In this document: positions 8,330 to 14,880 of the stretch, one piece after another | How the letters are laid out: each line of letters opens with the position of its first letter | Position numbering within the stretch: position 1 is the first letter of the stretch | Source: CAZTJA01 sp964613745 | Lineage (GTDB): Bacteria; Desulfobacterota; Desulfomonilia; Desulfomonilales; Desulfomonilaceae | Reading direction: 5' to 3' | Assembly (NCBI GenBank): GCA_964613745.1 | Contig: CAZTJA010000046.1 | Location: 1-23,632, forward strand | Length of the DNA: 23,632 nt | Program-made: the position numbers and the translations under genes | The notes under the pieces: model-generated | The model's input: only the letters and a program-made list of their open reading frames with translations | Told to the model about the DNA's origin: nothing | The model's database searches: none

Positions 8330-8866
8330 TTAGGTGTGAAGGTGTTCCTCAAGAACGTAGAGTGAGCCCAATCCCCTGTGCTGTTCATCGCAGTCCAAAC
8401 CAAATCCTACCACAAAGCCGTCCTCAATTTGAAAACCACAATAATCCAGATCAACGTGCTTTTCTCTACGCGCTTTCTTGTCAATGAGGGCGGCAGTTTC
8501 AAGAGATTTGGGCTGTTCAGCCTCCAAACGCTTTTTATATTCGCTTAGCGTCAGCCCTGTATCAACAATGTCGTCTACCAGTATTATTGCCTTACCTTTC
8601 AAGGGAAGAGAAACATCCATCTTGATTTCGAGCACACCGGAAGAACACGTAGAGTTGTGGTAGGAAGATATGCGTACAAAATCGATCTTGGTGGGAAGTT
8701 CGATAGCTCTGACTAGATCGGCCATGAACATGAAGCATCCTTTAAGAACGCCTATGATAACAACTTCTTCTCCCCTATGTTTGTCCGAGATCTCGCGGCC
8801 GATTTCTCTTATGCGTGCAGCGATCGTGTCAGAATCAAAAAGGATACGGCTCTTGTTTACTTGCAC
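8330..8866 (-). CDS. hpt: Hypoxanthine phosphoribosyltransferase
   Basis: Purine salvage enzyme that joins hypoxanthine (or guanine) to PRPP to give IMP (or GMP) in the cytosol. At 178 residues it has the length of bacterial Hpt. VVIIGVLKGCFMF (about 35-47) carries the pyrophosphate-binding loop, the tract DFVRISSYH is the flexible-loop region, and ILVDDIVDTGLTL (95-107) is the PRPP signature with its acidic pair. The C-terminal part VGFGLDCDEQHRGL matches the purine-binding and hood region. The GTG at 8866 is chosen because AGGTGG lies 5 bases upstream; a GTG at 8875 would overlap the tsaD stop codon and sit within that ribosome site. It follows tsaD with 2 bases between them, so it is translationally linked. 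A guanine/xanthine-preferring variant cannot be excluded. Confidence 0.95.
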   Translation of the reverse strand: MQVNKSRILFDSDTIAARIREIGREISDKHRGEEVVIIGVLKGCFMFMADLVRAIELPTKIDFVRISSYHNSTCSSGVLEIKMDVSLPLKGKAIILVDDIVDTGLTLSEYKKRLEAEQPKSLETAALIDKKARREKHVDLDYCGFQIEDGFVVGFGLDCDEQHRGLGSLYVLEEHLHT

Positions 8867-8868
8867 TT

Positions 8869-9921
8869 TTACCACCTACTCTTCGCGTCGAATGAAAGAT
8901 CGTCAACAAAGCCGGCGCTCAGCAAGTCTTCGGCGCGAACTGCAATCATGGCGGCATTGTCCGTGCACAACCCGAACGAGGGGAACAAAACCTGAACTCG
9001 CGCAGAACATGCCAGTGAGATCGTTTTCTCTCGAAGCGCTCTGTTTGCAGCAACACCACCACAGATTACGAGCTGTTTGCAGTTATAATACTTTGCAGCG
9101 TTGACGGCTTTTTTGGCAAGAACTTGAACAACGGAATCCTGAAAAGCGGCTGCAATCTTTTTAATTCCAATACCCTGATCCGTGTCCATATTCTCAGCGC
9201 AAATTGGATAAAAACTTCCAGGTCGACCGGTAGCGCTTTTCCTTCCAAACAAATTTTCTACTTGCCTGAGCACTGCCGTTTTTAGACCGGAAAAACTGAA
9301 GTCAAAGTTGTCCTTCTCGAGTAAGGCCTGCGGCAAACGCAATCCATCTGAATCCGAGTCTTGGACAAGTCCTTCGATTGCTACTCCACCAGGATAACCA
9401 AGTCCAAGGAGTTTCGCTACCTTGTCGAATGCTTCACCTGCGGCATCGTCTCTCGTTTTGCCGACTCGTTCAATGTCAAAGAAATTTCTAACCAAATAAA
9501 GACTTGTGTGGCCACCCGAAACAACCAACCCCATGAACGGGAACTCGATTCCTTCGTTCTCCAGAAACACGGCAAAGAGGTGGCCATGCAAATGATTCAC
9601 GCCGGTTATTGGGATATTTAGTCCCAGAGCCATAGCTTTCGCGGCACCGATTCCCACGAGAAGCGACCCTATGAGTCCCGGCCCCCTTGTGACACCGATT
9701 CCTTGCAGGTGACTGAGCGCTACGCCTGCCTCTTTGGAAGCTAAATCTATGACCTGGGAAATGCATTCAATGTGTTTTCTCGACGCAAGTTCAGGAACGA
9801 CACCGCCGTATTCCTTGTGAACATCTATTTGTGAAAATACAACATTGGACAAGATTTTTTTGCCCGAAACAACTGAGGCCGCTGTTTCATCACAAGAGGT
9901 TTCAATCCCTAAAACAATCAT
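8869..9921 (-). CDS. tsaD: tRNA N6-adenosine threonylcarbamoyltransferase TsaD
   Basis: Transfers the threonylcarbamoyl group from threonylcarbamoyl-AMP to A37 of ANN-decoding tRNAs, in complex with TsaB and TsaE. At 350 residues it has full length. It starts with the family signature MIVLGIETSCDET. The metal-binding motif HLHGH supplies His110 and His114. VSGGHTSLY, CGGVAANRALR and the C-terminal FPSFGLCTDNAAMIA complete the ASKHA-type nucleotide and substrate pocket. The ATG overlaps the stop of the AAA ATPase gene by four bases (ATGA), so translation is coupled. Neither TsaB nor TsaE is visible in the window. Its company with a peptidase, an AAA ATPase, hpt and a channel looks like an operon of unrelated housekeeping functions. 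Confidence 0.97.
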   Translation of the reverse strand: MIVLGIETSCDETAASVVSGKKILSNVVFSQIDVHKEYGGVVPELASRKHIECISQVIDLASKEAGVALSHLQGIGVTRGPGLIGSLLVGIGAAKAMALGLNIPITGVNHLHGHLFAVFLENEGIEFPFMGLVVSGGHTSLYLVRNFFDIERVGKTRDDAAGEAFDKVAKLLGLGYPGGVAIEGLVQDSDSDGLRLPQALLEKDNFDFSFSGLKTAVLRQVENLFGRKSATGRPGSFYPICAENMDTDQGIGIKKIAAAFQDSVVQVLAKKAVNAAKYYNCKQLVICGGVAANRALREKTISLACSARVQVLFPSFGLCTDNAAMIAVRAEDLLSAGFVDDLSFDAKSRW

Positions 9922-11657
9922 TGCATAGCTACCGGATTGAACTTAATCTCTTGCACAAGTCTCTGTATTTCAGTTCGAGATATATTGACGTAACGATCGG
10001 GAATTAACTCGAGTGAAGTACATTCCAAAACGGCCAAAAGCTCTTGATACAGTCTCTGATGAGCCAAATCCGACGGAATAAAATCTTTTATTTCTTCCAA
10101 AACATGTGCCGGCAAAAGCTTGCCTTCCAAGAGCCTCCTTCTTCGGAGCTCAGTTAGTAATTGATCGAAATCAGCTGGAAAATATTCCTTGGTAAGTTGT
10201 GAAAAATCATCTTGTTCTTCATCGGTGAAATCATTTAACCGGACTGAAACCTGCGATAAAACATGCTCCACAAAAATCTTTTTTTCTTCACCTTCTAAAT
10301 CAAACACAGGCAAATGCTCTCCTGCCCGGCCGGACCTTTTGATATCCGGTTCGAGGCGATCGGGACGTGCGGTAATTATTATCCAAATAATCTTGCCACG
10401 ATTCTTCGGCTCCGACATCATTCGAAGAATGTTTCCGAAAAGTCTTCGATCAACATCATGGGTCTGAGAACCTCTGCCGCCAATTTCCGTATCGGCCTCA
10501 TCGTACATCACCATGACATTTCCCATTGCTTCAAGAACCGATCGAATACGCTCCCAATTCCTTTCGGTCTGTCCGACGTAGGGGTCTCTTATATTCTTAA
10601 GGACTACCGCCACCCAGCCGCATTCTTTCGCAAAAGCCCTATATATGAAAGTTTTCCCAACCCCGTTTGCGCCGGGAACCAAAATGCCCACAGGAATTAC
10701 TTCCGGGTCGCTTGACAGGACGCACGTTTTCAGTTCATTCAGCTTTTTTAAGAGTCGAGAAGCCCCAATGACTTTCTCAAATCCGTAATCGATACTCGGA
10801 AACTCGATGTGGCCCTGCAACTCTTTTTCTATGATTTCCTTGGTTTTTTGAAATACGAGTTCAGGAGTAATGTCCAGTCCTTTATAAGATGCTTGCAAAA
10901 AAATCTGTCGAATGGAAAGCAGGCTTAGGCCGGCACTTGAAAAAGCAATTTTGCTCGCCGGAATCGATTCAGCCATCTTTTCGCTTTGGGTTAAATGCTC
11001 AATATATGTAAGCCGTTCATGCTCTTTTGGTCTATCTATGAGAATAGTTGAACAATAAGGAAGGTCCACAATCCTTGAATTTATGCCCGTCAATGTTTCG
11101 CTCACAAGTATAACCAGATCCGGCGATGACACGAAGCGATTATCGGAAAACCAGTTCTCCAGGGTTATGATTTTCAATCGCTCGTGGTCGGACATCATGT
11201 CGCCTGAACCCGGAGGAGCGATAGCTTCTCCGTAATTGAGTATTATCGCAAAGTCTTTACGTATTTTCTTGGTCAGGTCATCTATGCGGGGAACCATGAC
11301 ATCCAATTTGGTGAATTCTCGCATGACCTCGCAAGCGGCAACTATATCCGTTTTTGATGATCGCAGCACCTTCGCCAATCTGTCTTCACCAATTTGACGA
11401 GATAAAAGAATCTGATCCAGAGGGTTGGGGAAAGTTATCCCCGAAACAGGATCATAGACCAAGACTATTTTGGGAGATTCGGGTCGCTCAGGTTTTATCA
11501 GCGCTTCAATCAAGAACTCTTTGAGAGGGACGTACTTCTTCGATTCAGTCGGGTAAATATCTTTAGTGTTTCCGTACACCACAAAGACATTCGACTGAGA
11601 AGACATGTACTTCTCAATTATTCGTTCCGCAAATTCCGGTCGAGTGTGATGAATCAT
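9918..11657 (-). CDS. Two-module AAA ATPase, N-terminal module degenerate
   Basis: A 579-residue AAA protein with no membrane segment. The N-terminal module (about 1-230) keeps the fold pattern of AAA cores (FVVYGNTKDI, FAIILNYGEA, LVILVSETLTG) but lacks a Walker A motif, an arrangement like that of Ycf46-type ATPases. A linker leads to the active C-terminal module: Walker A GANGVGKT (329-336), Walker B VMYDEAD with Asp386/Glu387, a sensor-1 region IITARPD in which the usual Asn is replaced, and arginine-finger region RSGRAGEHL (441-449). VGQTERNWER is the pore-loop-side helix. The C-terminal lid is helical and acidic/basic mixed. It begins 19 bases after the metallopeptidase gene and overlaps tsaD by 4 bases. 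The substrate is unknown; the peptidase next door suggests protein remodelling coupled to cleavage, which is an inference. Confidence 0.9.
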   Translation of the reverse strand: MIHHTRPEFAERIIEKYMSSQSNVFVVYGNTKDIYPTESKKYVPLKEFLIEALIKPERPESPKIVLVYDPVSGITFPNPLDQILLSRQIGEDRLAKVLRSSKTDIVAACEVMREFTKLDVMVPRIDDLTKKIRKDFAIILNYGEAIAPPGSGDMMSDHERLKIITLENWFSDNRFVSSPDLVILVSETLTGINSRIVDLPYCSTILIDRPKEHERLTYIEHLTQSEKMAESIPASKIAFSSAGLSLLSIRQIFLQASYKGLDITPELVFQKTKEIIEKELQGHIEFPSIDYGFEKVIGASRLLKKLNELKTCVLSSDPEVIPVGILVPGANGVGKTFIYRAFAKECGWVAVVLKNIRDPYVGQTERNWERIRSVLEAMGNVMVMYDEADTEIGGRGSQTHDVDRRLFGNILRMMSEPKNRGKIIWIIITARPDRLEPDIKRSGRAGEHLPVFDLEGEEKKIFVEHVLSQVSVRLNDFTDEEQDDFSQLTKEYFPADFDQLLTELRRRRLLEGKLLPAHVLEEIKDFIPSDLAHQRLYQELLAVLECTSLELIPDRYVNISRTEIQRLVQEIKFNPVAMQ

Positions 11658-11676
11658 TAACGAATACGTCTTTAGA

Positions 11677-13155
11677 CTAGAAAGGAAGCACAGGATCCTT
11701 GCCGCAATACTTCCTAATCGCGGAATGCATTGAATTTCTTCGACCCTCTGTAGCTATGGAGCGCAGAAAGTCACCGGCCAACCTGTTTTGAAACCAGTCC
11801 TGACCAAATTCGAATTCTAAATAATTGCCCAGAGTATGAGCGCCAGCCCAGGCATCTACGTAGTCCAGCGTGTAGAAATCGGGTTCTGAGTCTATTAGAT
11901 AACCAACCGCCTCATACGAAAAGCCTGTAGCAGCATGAAGGTGCTCCCGATAGAAAGATGAATCCTTAATGTCGCTCTTTTCATAGAAGTCGCATTCAGC
12001 CAAAAATTTACCGATATGCCTTCTGATTAAACAGAGCTTCTTGTTTTCAAACAGTCTCATTAATTCGGAAACATCTGAATCCGGTACCCGCCCTATTTTA
12101 CTCAACCATGAAGGATTCCCGATTAAATCCCAAAACAAAAATGCAAAAGTTTCATCGAGGTCTGCCGATGCATACAGACGTCTGTATTCAACAGGGAGAT
12201 TTGGATCGAAATTGGAAAGAAAGAAGGCATGCCCAGTCTCATGCAGTAGAGTCTCAACGTCAATTAACCCTCCTCCCGTGGGTTTCATCACGACGTAAAC
12301 CTCGCCTGGGATCTGAACACCTACACACATGCCTGTGGGAGTCTTTGACGGAGAATCCGACACGTCGACAACCAGGCCTGGGTTGGAGCGCACATCGAAA
12401 TTGAGCAACTCAAACGTTTGAGCGATTACATCGACTAAAGATTCAGAGGGAAAATACCGGTCGAATTTACTTATCCTGAGCAAATAGAGAGCATGATACC
12501 TGCTAAGGTTCTTGAATTCTCTGCCGATTGTTTCTTCAGCCCACGGCACGATTCTCTCATAATAAGACGATTCGGTGCGTTCCAGGTAAAGTTGGAGCTC
12601 TTGTTTCTTGGCCGCAAAATCCTTACGTTTTTTTGCAGAGCAGAAATCCGCATAATTGGCATAGCCGAACTTTTCTTTCACCGCTCTAATGGTCAACTCC
12701 GTAATACCCAAAAGCATTGGATTGACTATGCCCTTCAAGAAAATCGAATTTTCTTTTTCCATCTCCTCCCGCTTGGAGAAGTCCGACTGACTCTGAAGCC
12801 AGGGAACAACTTCCAGGGCTGGAATTTTTTCAGGTGGAACAATCATGCGGCCGCGTTCCATATAGAATCTCAGCATATCCGACAAAGATGCGGTTTCTTC
12901 TTCAATCATAAGGTCCATACACGCGAACATCACTCGTTGAATGCGTTCGGCGACTTCTGGATCTTCGGCCGCGTTAATACTTTTCCTGAGAAGCCCGAGC
13001 GTTTTGGGACGCAGTAATTGCGGGTGACTCTCCAGAATGTCCATTGTGTTAACTGCAGCCGGAATACCCATCAGCTGGTCGGCGGTAATTCTGCCCAGGT
13101 CATAATGAACTTTTTCAAGTTCCGAAACGAGTTGTGAAATGGTCGGTTGGCTCAA
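11677..13155 (-). CDS. M3-like zinc metallopeptidase (gluzincin)
   Basis: A 492-residue, largely helical, cytosolic protein without a signal peptide. The zinc-binding motif is HETGH (305-309) with catalytic Glu306; Glu335 in DLDETFAFL is well placed, about 29 residues on, as the third zinc ligand seen in M3/M32 gluzincins. The upstream tract GEVYVVMKPTGGGLIDVETL and the downstream DYVDAWAGAHTLGNYL occupy the positions of the strand and of the substrate-contact helix in M3 oligopeptidases. It is shorter than typical PepF/thimet enzymes (about 600-680), so this is a divergent branch. The TTG start is supported by AAGGGG 6 bases upstream. It is the first gene of the string and sits immediately before the AAA ATPase gene. 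A stand-alone oligopeptidase is the conservative call; a functional link to the ATPase is inferred from adjacency. Confidence 0.87.
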   Translation of the reverse strand: MSQPTISQLVSELEKVHYDLGRITADQLMGIPAAVNTMDILESHPQLLRPKTLGLLRKSINAAEDPEVAERIQRVMFACMDLMIEEETASLSDMLRFYMERGRMIVPPEKIPALEVVPWLQSQSDFSKREEMEKENSIFLKGIVNPMLLGITELTIRAVKEKFGYANYADFCSAKKRKDFAAKKQELQLYLERTESSYYERIVPWAEETIGREFKNLSRYHALYLLRISKFDRYFPSESLVDVIAQTFELLNFDVRSNPGLVVDVSDSPSKTPTGMCVGVQIPGEVYVVMKPTGGGLIDVETLLHETGHAFFLSNFDPNLPVEYRRLYASADLDETFAFLFWDLIGNPSWLSKIGRVPDSDVSELMRLFENKKLCLIRRHIGKFLAECDFYEKSDIKDSSFYREHLHAATGFSYEAVGYLIDSEPDFYTLDYVDAWAGAHTLGNYLEFEFGQDWFQNRLAGDFLRSIATEGRRNSMHSAIRKYCGKDPVLPF

Positions 13156-13186
13156 TTGCGGCCCCTTCTATGAATGGTATCACGGA

Positions 13187-13215
13187 TTTATACAAAGGGT
13201 TTTCGTTAAGCGCAA
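13187..13215 (-). promoter_or_regulatory. Candidate sigma70-type promoter of the peptidase-AAA-tsaD-hpt-channel string
   Basis: On the minus strand, TTGCGC (13215-13210) and TATAAA (13192-13187) are separated by 17 bases. Transcription would start near 13180, giving a leader of about 25 bases that contains the AAGGGG ribosome site. The -10 box is good and the -35 box is weak. The rest of the 292-base gap up to 13447 shows no supportable gene or terminator. Confidence 0.4.
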
Positions 13216-13447
13216 GTGTCTTGGAAGGTCTCCCAATTGCTCTTCTTGCCAAACGAAGGATCCAAGCGCAATTCGACACCTATGGCCCGGCAAACTTTGC
13301 CATAACCATCGACCATCTTCCAGGTTGTTTTCTGATTATTTCTTAACCGAAAATCAAGGAAACTATCGGAGCAAATCTAAAGTACAAATTAAGTCATCAA
13401 CTCCGGTAACCATCATTTTCAAACGGTTCACAAACTCAGAACAAAAA

Positions 13448-13639
13448 TTAATAATTCTGTGCCCATTTTGAACGCTGATTATCGCGAGAACCGAAATTCT
13501 TGCGATTAGGCCTTTGAGGCTGATCCTTGCGTTTGCCTCTCTTGTTCATCAAGCAGTCCCATGAACAGTAACCATATACGGAATAAGTCATCGTCTGATT
13601 AGCGGTATACTCTTTACCGCAAGTCTTACATCTTTCCAA
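13448..13639 (-). CDS. Tiny zinc-ribbon-like protein with a basic tail
   Basis: The protein has 63 residues. CKTCGK at residues 4-9 and YCSWDC at about 24-29 form two cysteine pairs (C-x2-C and C-x3-C), enough for one zinc site in a treble-clef or ribbon fold. The remaining half is highly basic and polar (KRGKRKDQPQRPNRKN), without hydrophobic residues, and is likely to bind nucleic acid or to be disordered. The TTG start is well supported by a perfect AGGAGG 4 bases upstream. It has its own strong promoter and a leader with two hairpins, so it is regulated apart from its neighbours. No named family is recognised. An RNA- or DNA-binding role is inferred from composition. Confidence 0.75.
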   Translation of the reverse strand: MERCKTCGKEYTANQTMTYSVYGYCSWDCLMNKRGKRKDQPQRPNRKNFGSRDNQRSKWAQNY

Positions 13640-13650
13640 AGTTCCTCCTC

Positions 13651-13684
13651 GGCTCTTCAGCCTTTGTTTGCGCCTGGTCGGCGC
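13651..13684 (-). promoter_or_regulatory. Tandem hairpins in the leader of the zinc-ribbon gene
   Basis: Read on the minus strand, the leader contains GCGCC-GACCA-GGCGC (13684-13670), then GGCT-GAAG-AGCC (13662-13651), which ends two bases before the AGGAGG ribosome site. Both stems are perfect. The position suggests control of translation or RNA stability; the mechanism is not known. Confidence 0.4.
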
Positions 13685-13705
13685 TGGATGTTGAGTTAAG
13701 ATCGC

Positions 13706-13734
13706 TCTATAGTCGGCGCATCTTTACTTGTCAA
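13706..13734 (-). promoter_or_regulatory. Strong sigma70-type promoter for the zinc-ribbon gene
   Basis: On the minus strand, a perfect -35 box TTGACA (13734-13729) is followed after exactly 17 bases by TATAGA (13711-13706). The predicted start near 13699 leaves a leader of about 60 bases containing both hairpins and the AGGAGG site. Confidence 0.65.
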
Positions 13735-13767
13735 TCAATTTACGTCAGTTGCCGAACTCCGCAGTAT

Positions 13768-13796
13768 TTTAGAAAATACGTAACCGATCATATAAT
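13768..13796 (+). promoter_or_regulatory. Candidate promoter reading into the structured intergenic region
   Basis: TTTAGA (13768-13773) and a perfect TATAAT (13791-13796) are separated by 17 bases. The predicted start, near 13803, falls just before a TGGGCT/AGCCCA hairpin. No coding sequence follows for about 590 bases, so if active it would make an untranslated RNA. Confidence 0.4.
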
Positions 13797-13881
13797 CTGA
13801 CCGGCTGGGCTAAACAGCAAACCAGCCCAAGCATTACGGAGAAATAAAAAGACGAAAATCTCGGTGGGATCCGTTTTGTAA

Positions 13882-13894
13882 CGAGCCCTATTCA
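13882..13894. repeat. Left copy of a 13-base direct repeat
   Basis: CGAGCCCTATTCA, identical to the copy at 14154-14166. The flanking bases differ (preceded by TAA here, GAT there). A perfect 13-base match is unlikely by chance inside a region this short. Confidence 0.6.
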
Positions 13895-14145
13895 TTCATC
13901 GCGTGCCCTGATGGGCATGCATTCATATGCAAAAAACAATTTGAATTTCAATTATCTACTTACTATTGAGCAATCGACAAAATCTATTAATTAATGGAAG
14001 CTTTCTTCCTTGTCTTGATGACATCCGGTAGAAAATAAAGTTCGTTCTCCGGCTTCACCGGGAACAACTCATTTGTTGAGTTCGGTTCATCCGAACTGCC
14101 ACATTTGCGGATGCATCCTCAGATCGTGTCGGGGATGAATGAGGG
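13887..14145 (+). other. Candidate structured RNA or small non-autonomous element
   Basis: The two ends can pair: TCATTCATC plus CCC (13887-13900, three bases bulged) with GATGAATGAGGG (14134-14145), about 12 base pairs. Directly inside lies a perfect hairpin GCGTGCCC-TGAT-GGGCATGC (13901-13920, one G-T pair). Further in are three tandem hairpins: 14044-14065, 14066-14082 and 14079-14097; the last two share bases and so exclude each other. The palindrome GGATGCATCC is at 14109-14118. The whole is bracketed by the 13-base direct repeats. There is no ORF inside. It could be a non-coding RNA driven from the TATAAT promoter, or a MITE-like insertion with the 13-base repeats as target duplication. 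I recognise no known RNA family. Confidence 0.4.
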
Positions 14146-14153
14146 AATGTGAT

Positions 14154-14166
14154 CGAGCCCTATTCA
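14154..14166. repeat. Right copy of a 13-base direct repeat
   Basis: CGAGCCCTATTCA, identical to 13882-13894; the two copies enclose 259 bases. Confidence 0.6.
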
Positions 14167-14327
14167 GTTCAAATTACAGTATCTATTATTCTGTTAACAT
14201 GTGCAACGTAAGTTGTCAAACCGTACTTTATATCAGCATCAAAAACTTTTTTTCCAGCTCACAGCCTGAATTCAAAAAAGAATGAACCCAAGGAAGCCCG
14301 GTCTTACTAGCAATAATACGTACAATT

Positions 14328-14356
14328 TTGACAAATTCTCAAAATTCATGTAAGCT
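14328..14356 (+). promoter_or_regulatory. Candidate promoter of the lipoprotein gene
   Basis: A perfect -35 box TTGACA (14328-14333) is followed after 17 bases by TAAGCT (14351-14356), a weak -10 box. Transcription from about 14363 would give a 30-base leader before the ATG at 14393 and would exclude the upstream TTG at 14363 as a start. Confidence 0.45.
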
Positions 14357-14392
14357 GCAGCGTTGCCCAATGATCGCTCGGATTGTAGGCTA

Positions 14393-14803
14393 ATGCCGAA
14401 AACAACTCGCATCTTAATTGTTGTCTTACTATTTTCCATTACGTCGGGATGCGGTACCCTAAAATACATGAAGGGCGGAATTCACAAGAACCTTGACGAG
14501 AATCTCACAATCGTTGCCTTAACTGAAAATCCTAATCAATTTCTCAACAAAGAAATCGTCATCTCGGTTCGGTTTTATAAAAAGGGAGATCTGGCAAGCC
14601 CGCTGGGGGAAGATTACATAAATTTCATAATTGCTGATAGAGTTAGCTATATAACCTTGAATAAAGTATGGATGAAAAAGGATGCCGCTGCAATTCTGGA
14701 TGAGTTGAAAGAGATGGAAACCATTGTTATGAAAGCTCGAGTTTTCAAAATTGATAGGGAGAAAGATCCGAATTTAGAAGCGATCGAAATCGTTCGTGAA
14801 TAG
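14393..14803 (+). CDS. Putative small lipoprotein
   Basis: From the ATG at 14393 the protein has 136 residues. The N-terminus MPKTTRILIVVLLFSITSGC is a typical lipoprotein signal with lipobox ITSGC and predicted lipidation at Cys20. The mature part (about 115 residues) has alternating strands and helices: LTIVALTENPNQFLNKEIVISVRFYKKG is spread over its first half, and a Lys/Glu-rich helix (DAAAILDELKEMETIV) precedes a final strand VMKARVFKI. The pattern 'let the value hold if N is present, strand, charged helix, strand' recalls OB-like or DUF-type periplasmic domains, but I do not recognise the family. The TTG at 14363 is an alternative start but lies at the predicted transcription start. The next gene, metG, starts 77 bases downstream. 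Confidence 0.75.
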   Translation: MPKTTRILIVVLLFSITSGCGTLKYMKGGIHKNLDENLTIVALTENPNQFLNKEIVISVRFYKKGDLASPLGEDYINFIIADRVSYITLNKVWMKKDAAAILDELKEMETIVMKARVFKIDREKDPNLEAIEIVRE

Positions 14804-14832
14804 AGCCGTCATAGATCAAGCCCATTTCACAT

Positions 14833-14861
14833 CGTGTGCAAACTAATCGGATTAGCGCACG
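14833..14861 (+). promoter_or_regulatory. Hairpin in the metG leader
   Basis: CGTGTG (14833-14838) pairs with CGCACG (14856-14861) with one G-T pair; after a CAAA bulge, CTAAT (14843-14847) pairs with ATTAG (14851-14855) around a CGG triloop. The stem ends 9 bases before the AGGAG ribosome site. It has no T-run, so it is not a simple terminator. It may influence metG translation; no T-box features were found. Confidence 0.35.
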
Positions 14862-14870
14862 CCTTCTTAA

Positions 14871-14875
14871 AGGAG
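14871..14875 (+). promoter_or_regulatory. Shine-Dalgarno site that fixes the metG start
   Basis: AGGAG is 5 bases before the TTG at 14881. The upstream in-frame GTG at 14836 lies inside the leader hairpin and has no ribosome site, so TTG is preferred. Confidence 0.65.
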
Positions 14876-14880
14876 AAATT

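Larger units (their letters stand above)
13640..14392. other. Long intergenic region with divergent promoters and structured DNA, no gene seen
   Basis: These ~750 bases lie between the zinc-ribbon gene (leftward) and a lipoprotein gene (rightward). No reading frame with a ribosome site is visible in either direction. From left to right they hold the leader hairpins and promoter of the zinc-ribbon gene, a short perfect hairpin GTATTTT-AG-AAAATAC (13764-13779), a plus-strand promoter with a perfect TATAAT, a TGGGCT/AGCCCA hairpin (13806-13829), the direct-repeat-bounded element, and the promoter of the lipoprotein gene. Each is listed separately. Confidence 0.6.

Noticed and set aside
13134..13346. 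Plus-strand 70-codon frame, partly in the gap before the peptidase gene
   Set aside because: It overlaps the peptidase start and its promoter, has no ribosome site, and a second frame of similar quality runs through the same bases.
14079..14100. GTTCGG-TTCAT-CCGAAC resembling a tRNA T-arm
   Set aside because: The loop has five bases, and no acceptor, D or anticodon arms can be built around it.
14247..14253. Run of seven T, considered as the terminator of the candidate intergenic RNA
   Set aside because: No GC-rich stem lies directly before it; only a weak A-run/T-run pairing is possible.
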